From assembly GCA_938084195.1 (NCBI GenBank), contig CALKDJ010000104.1:1-10489 (forward strand): DNA of 10,489 bases. Direction: 5' to 3'. The position numbers and the translations under genes were made by a program. The notes below the pieces were generated by a model that saw nothing but the letters and a program-made list of their open reading frames with translations, did not search any database and was not told the origin of the DNA. Below are positions 8,218-10,489 of this stretch, in pieces (within the stretch, counting starts at the first letter, position 1; each line of letters starts with the position of its first letter). The stretch is from an uncultured Methylophilaceae bacterium (GTDB lineage: Bacteria; Pseudomonadota; Gammaproteobacteria; Burkholderiales; Methylophilaceae).

Positions 8218-8805
8218 ATGGATCAACTATTACTTAATATTCACCCGAGCCCAAAAAAAACGTTAGAAAATTTTGTTGTCGGTCAAAATGCAGAATGTTT
8301 AAGTTCTATCAAAAAACTTTTAACTTCGGATGAGCTTTTTTTTATTTATATTTGGGGCGAGGATGGAAGCGGCAAATCTCATTTAGCGACTGCATTAAAG
8401 AATAAAAAAATAACTGTTGTCGAAGATGTCGAGATACTTTCTGATAAGGAGCAAATAGATTTATTTAATCTTTACAATGAGTCCAAGAAAACGAACACAA
8501 AACTTATTATTACTGGAGCAGATGCTCCCAATAATTTAAATCTAAGGAAGGATGTTTCAAGCCGTTTAAATTGGCAGCTTGTATATCAACTTAAAACCTT
8601 AACGGATGATGAAAAAAAACTTGCGTTAACAAAGCATGCTGAAGGAAAAGGAATGGTTCTAGATAAAAAAATTATTGATTATTGTATGGTAAACCTAAAT
8701 CGAGATTTGCATTATTTGATAGCAACAATTGATGCTTTAGATGAATGGTCCTTAAAAACTAAAAGGCCTATTACTATTCCATTACTTAAACAATTACTTA
8801 TTTAA
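8218..8805 (+). CDS. hda: DnaA regulatory inactivator Hda (short form)
   Basis: Hda is an AAA+ protein related to DnaA domain III. Bound to the DNA-loaded sliding clamp, it triggers hydrolysis of DnaA-ATP and so prevents re-initiation (RIDA). Visible evidence: an N-terminal clamp-binding QLLLNI (3-8), Walker A GEDGSGKS (47-54), a Walker B-like ITVVEDVE (65-72), a sensor-1 region LIITGADAP (96-104), an arginine in SSRLNW (114-119), and a C-terminal helical lid with RDLHYL (162-167) and [14 protein letters not shown] (181-194), typical of beta/gammaproteobacterial Hda. At 195 aa it is shorter than E. coli Hda (about 233). The loss lies between Walker A and Walker B, which are only about 10 residues apart here against about 45 in E. 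coli. No DNA-binding domain IV is present, which excludes DnaA. The ATG at 8218 has a pyrimidine-rich upstream sequence and no Shine-Dalgarno. The gene is divergent from purM and convergent with ahpF. Confidence 0.88.
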   Translation: MDQLLLNIHPSPKKTLENFVVGQNAECLSSIKKLLTSDELFFIYIWGEDGSGKSHLATALKNKKITVVEDVEILSDKEQIDLFNLYNESKKTNTKLIITGADAPNNLNLRKDVSSRLNWQLVYQLKTLTDDEKKLALTKHAEGKGMVLDKKIIDYCMVNLNRDLHYLIATIDALDEWSLKTKRPITIPLLKQLLI

Positions 8806-10352
8806 TTCCTTATTAAAAAATCAAAAGCTCCCAGGGCTGCTTTCGAACCCTCTCCCATTGCAATAATAATTTGCTTGTAGGGCACGGTTGTTACATCCCC
8901 AGCAGCAAAAACCCCTGGCATAGATGTTTCTCCATGATTATTTACCTCAATTTCTCCGTATTTACTGAGAGCAATACTGTCTTTTACCCAATCCGTATTG
9001 GGAACCAAACCTATTTGAATAAATACTCCTTCAACATCTAATTTTTTTTCATCTTTAGTATTTCTTTCAATAAATTGCATGTGCGTTACTTTATCTGTTC
9101 CCACAATTTCACTAGACTGAACATTCAACAAAATATCAACATTATTTAAGCTTTTTAATCGATCAACCAAAACTTGATCAGCTTTCAATTCAGATTCAAA
9201 TTCAAGGATTGTCACGTGTCCAACAATTCCAGCTAAATCAATTGCAGCCTCAACCCCGGAGTTACCTCCACCAACAACTGCAACCTTTTTTCCCTTAAAT
9301 AGTGGTCCATCACAATGTGGGCAATAAGCTACTCCTTTATTTTTAAACTCAAGTTCACCCTTGATGCCTAACTCTCTCCATCTGGCGCCAGTAGCAATAA
9401 CGATAGATTTACTTTCTAGTTTTCCTCCTCCTTCAAGCTCTAGCTCGTAATAGCTATTTTCATTTTTTGATAGTTTTTTTGCTTTCTGTAAATTAATGAT
9501 ATCAACGTCATACTCCTTGACATGTTCCTCCAAAGCAGCAACAAGTTTGGGTCCCTCAGTTGCTTTTACAGAGATGAAATTTTCAATGCCTAAGGTATCC
9601 ATCACTTGGCCACCAAATCGCTCTGCAACTACTCCCGTCTTAATTCCCTTTCTAGCGGCATATACTGCAGCTGATGCACCTGCAGGGCCACCACCAACAA
9701 CAAGCATATCGAATGGATCCTTTTTTGATATCTTCTCTGCAGCTTTATCCCCAGCTTTACTATCTATTTGATTAATAATTTCCTCAAGCTCGACTCGTCC
9801 TTGTCCAAATTCCTCGCCATTTAAGAAAATAGTAGGCACAGACATAATTTTTCTTTCACTAACCTCATCCTGAAATAAAGCGCCATCAATCATACAATGG
9901 TTAATATTTGGATTAATCAAGGCCATCACATTAAGAGCTTGAACAACATCAGGGCAATTATGGCAAGTTAAGGAAATAAATGTCTCAAAATTATACTTAC
10001 CCTCGATACTTCGAATTTGATCAATTTGATCAGAAGAGAGTTTAATAGGATGACCACCGACTTGAAGGAGCGCCAAAACTAAAGATGTAAATTCATGACC
10101 TAATGGAATACCAGCAAACTGGATACCAGTTTCTTCTTCTGGTTTATTTATCTTAAAAGAAGGTATTCTTTCGTTCGAGTCTTTGTGTGCTACAAGATTA
10201 ATTTTATCTGTTATTGCTACTATTTCACTTAAAAGATCCATCATAGAATTAGATGATTCTTCGCTATCAATATAAGCATCAATAACTACATCGGTCTCAA
10301 GCTTATTCAAATACTGAATAAGTTGCTCTTTTATCTTTTGGTCAAGTGCCAT
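8802..10352 (-). CDS. ahpF: Alkyl hydroperoxide reductase subunit F (NAD(P)H:peroxiredoxin reductase)
   Basis: This cytosolic flavoprotein passes electrons from NAD(P)H to the peroxiredoxin AhpC, which removes hydrogen peroxide and organic peroxides. The 516-aa length is near that of E. coli AhpF (521). The N-terminal tandem thioredoxin-fold domain (about 1-200) carries the redox motif Cys130-His-Asn-Cys133, which reduces AhpC. The thioredoxin-reductase-like part follows: the FAD motif [12 protein letters not shown] (218-229), [13 protein letters not shown] (247-259), the second disulfide Cys344-Pro-His-Cys347, the NAD(P)H motif [12 protein letters not shown] (359-370), and the C-terminal FAD segment [16 protein letters not shown] (480-495). 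Both redox centres and both dinucleotide sites are intact. It lies 59 bases downstream of ahpC on the same strand, the usual ahpCF order. The ATG at 10352 has only a weak purine-rich upstream region. The stop overlaps the hda stop in a shared TTAA. Confidence 0.97.
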   Translation of the reverse strand: MALDQKIKEQLIQYLNKLETDVVIDAYIDSEESSNSMMDLLSEIVAITDKINLVAHKDSNERIPSFKINKPEEETGIQFAGIPLGHEFTSLVLALLQVGGHPIKLSSDQIDQIRSIEGKYNFETFISLTCHNCPDVVQALNVMALINPNINHCMIDGALFQDEVSERKIMSVPTIFLNGEEFGQGRVELEEIINQIDSKAGDKAAEKISKKDPFDMLVVGGGPAGASAAVYAARKGIKTGVVAERFGGQVMDTLGIENFISVKATEGPKLVAALEEHVKEYDVDIINLQKAKKLSKNENSYYELELEGGGKLESKSIVIATGARWRELGIKGELEFKNKGVAYCPHCDGPLFKGKKVAVVGGGNSGVEAAIDLAGIVGHVTILEFESELKADQVLVDRLKSLNNVDILLNVQSSEIVGTDKVTHMQFIERNTKDEKKLDVEGVFIQIGLVPNTDWVKDSIALSKYGEIEVNNHGETSMPGVFAAGDVTTVPYKQIIIAMGEGSKAALGAFDFLIRN

Positions 10353-10376
10353 TTTAATTTCTTATATTTTTACCAC

Positions 10377-10399
10377 TAAGAGTCATTTTTTGACCCTTA
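10377..10399 (-). promoter_or_regulatory. Hairpin in the ahpC-ahpF spacer
   Basis: On the minus strand, TAAGGGTCA and TGACTCTTA form a 9-bp stem (one G-U pair) closing a five-A loop (arms at 10391-10399 and 10377-10385). The sequence after it is GTGGTAAAAA, not a U-run, so it is not a standard intrinsic terminator. Possible roles are partial attenuation, or 3'-end stabilisation of a shorter ahpC transcript so that AhpC exceeds AhpF. The structure is seen; the role is inferred. Confidence 0.45.
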
Positions 10400-10411
10400 A
10401 AATGTAATGAT

Positions 10412-10489
10412 TTAAATTTTGCCTACAAGATCAAGAGAGGGCGTAAGAGCCTCCTCTCCTGGCTTCCATGACGCAGGACAGGCTTGGTT
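10412..10489 (-). CDS. ahpC: Alkyl hydroperoxide reductase subunit C (2-Cys peroxiredoxin), C-terminal end only
   Basis: Only the last 25 codons and the stop (TAA at 10412-10414) lie in the window; the start is beyond base 10489. They read NQACPASWKPGEEALT followed by PSLDLVGKI. This matches the AhpC C-terminus, including the resolving cysteine in the V/A-C-P-A-x-W-K-x-G motif and the conserved SLDLVGKI tail. AhpC reduces peroxides through its N-terminal peroxidatic cysteine (not visible) and is re-reduced by AhpF, encoded just downstream. The promoter and any OxyR-type site must lie outside the window. Confidence 0.93.
   Translation of the reverse strand, partial: NQACPASWKPGEEALTPSLDLVGKI

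Noticed and set aside
8815..8865. AGGG/CCCT short inverted repeats just inside the 3' end of ahpF, considered as an hda terminator
   Set aside because: The stem is about 4 bp with a long loop and no T-run, and it lies in conserved ahpF coding sequence.
9496..9771. Open plus-strand frame of 91 codons opposite ahpF
   Set aside because: It is antisense to the conserved FAD-domain region of ahpF, has low-complexity Ala/Ser/Pro composition typical of an antisense frame, and has no ribosome binding site or family resemblance.
1..10489. Search for defence islands, phage or IS genes, CRISPR repeats, tRNA genes, attachment sites or long direct repeats
   Set aside because: Essentially all sequence is taken up by recognisable core genes; the longest non-coding stretch is 89 bp and none of these features was seen by eye.

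Overview
The window is an AT-rich, very tightly packed stretch of bacterial chromosome. It holds seven complete protein genes and two cut by the window edges. There is no tRNA, rRNA, mobile element or CRISPR array. The gene set and the style of the proteins suggest a genome-streamlined Gram-negative proteobacterium, most likely a betaproteobacterium of the Methylophilales/OM43 type. The reasons are the sequence style of Hda, the pairing of a DUF3108 periplasmic protein with an RsmB/NOP-type methyltransferase, very short spacers and small protein sizes. The phylum-level call is reasonably firm. The order is inference from memory and was not tested by a search.

Layout. Positions 1-3874 (+ strand) hold the 3' part of a periplasmic adaptor (membrane fusion protein) gene followed one base later by a complete inner-membrane RND pump; together they form a proton-driven efflux system. 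Positions 3877-8128 (- strand) hold a compact four-gene run, transcribed in the order purM, DUF3108 exported protein, RsmB/NOP-family RNA m5C methyltransferase, acidic amino-acid/dicarboxylate symporter. Junctions there are a 26-base overlap, a 31-base gap and a TAATG stop/start fusion, so the run is probably one operon. Divergent from purM across an 89-base spacer is hda (8218-8805, + strand), encoding a DnaA-inactivating AAA+ protein that is unusually short here. Positions 8802-10489 (- strand) hold ahpF and the last codons of ahpC, the two halves of the peroxiredoxin/reductase peroxide defence pair. ahpC is upstream of ahpF and mostly outside the window.

Functional picture. These are housekeeping and stress genes: purine synthesis, ribosome modification, amino-acid uptake, control of replication initiation, peroxide removal and efflux. 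The two convergent junctions are extremely tight: 2 bp between stops at 3875-3876, and a 4-bp overlap at 8802-8805. I found no convincing intrinsic terminator at either. I see no undescribed system. The points most worth a second look are the shortened Hda, the shared purM/hda promoter spacer with hda lacking a Shine-Dalgarno, the TTG start of purM and a hairpin between ahpC and ahpF.
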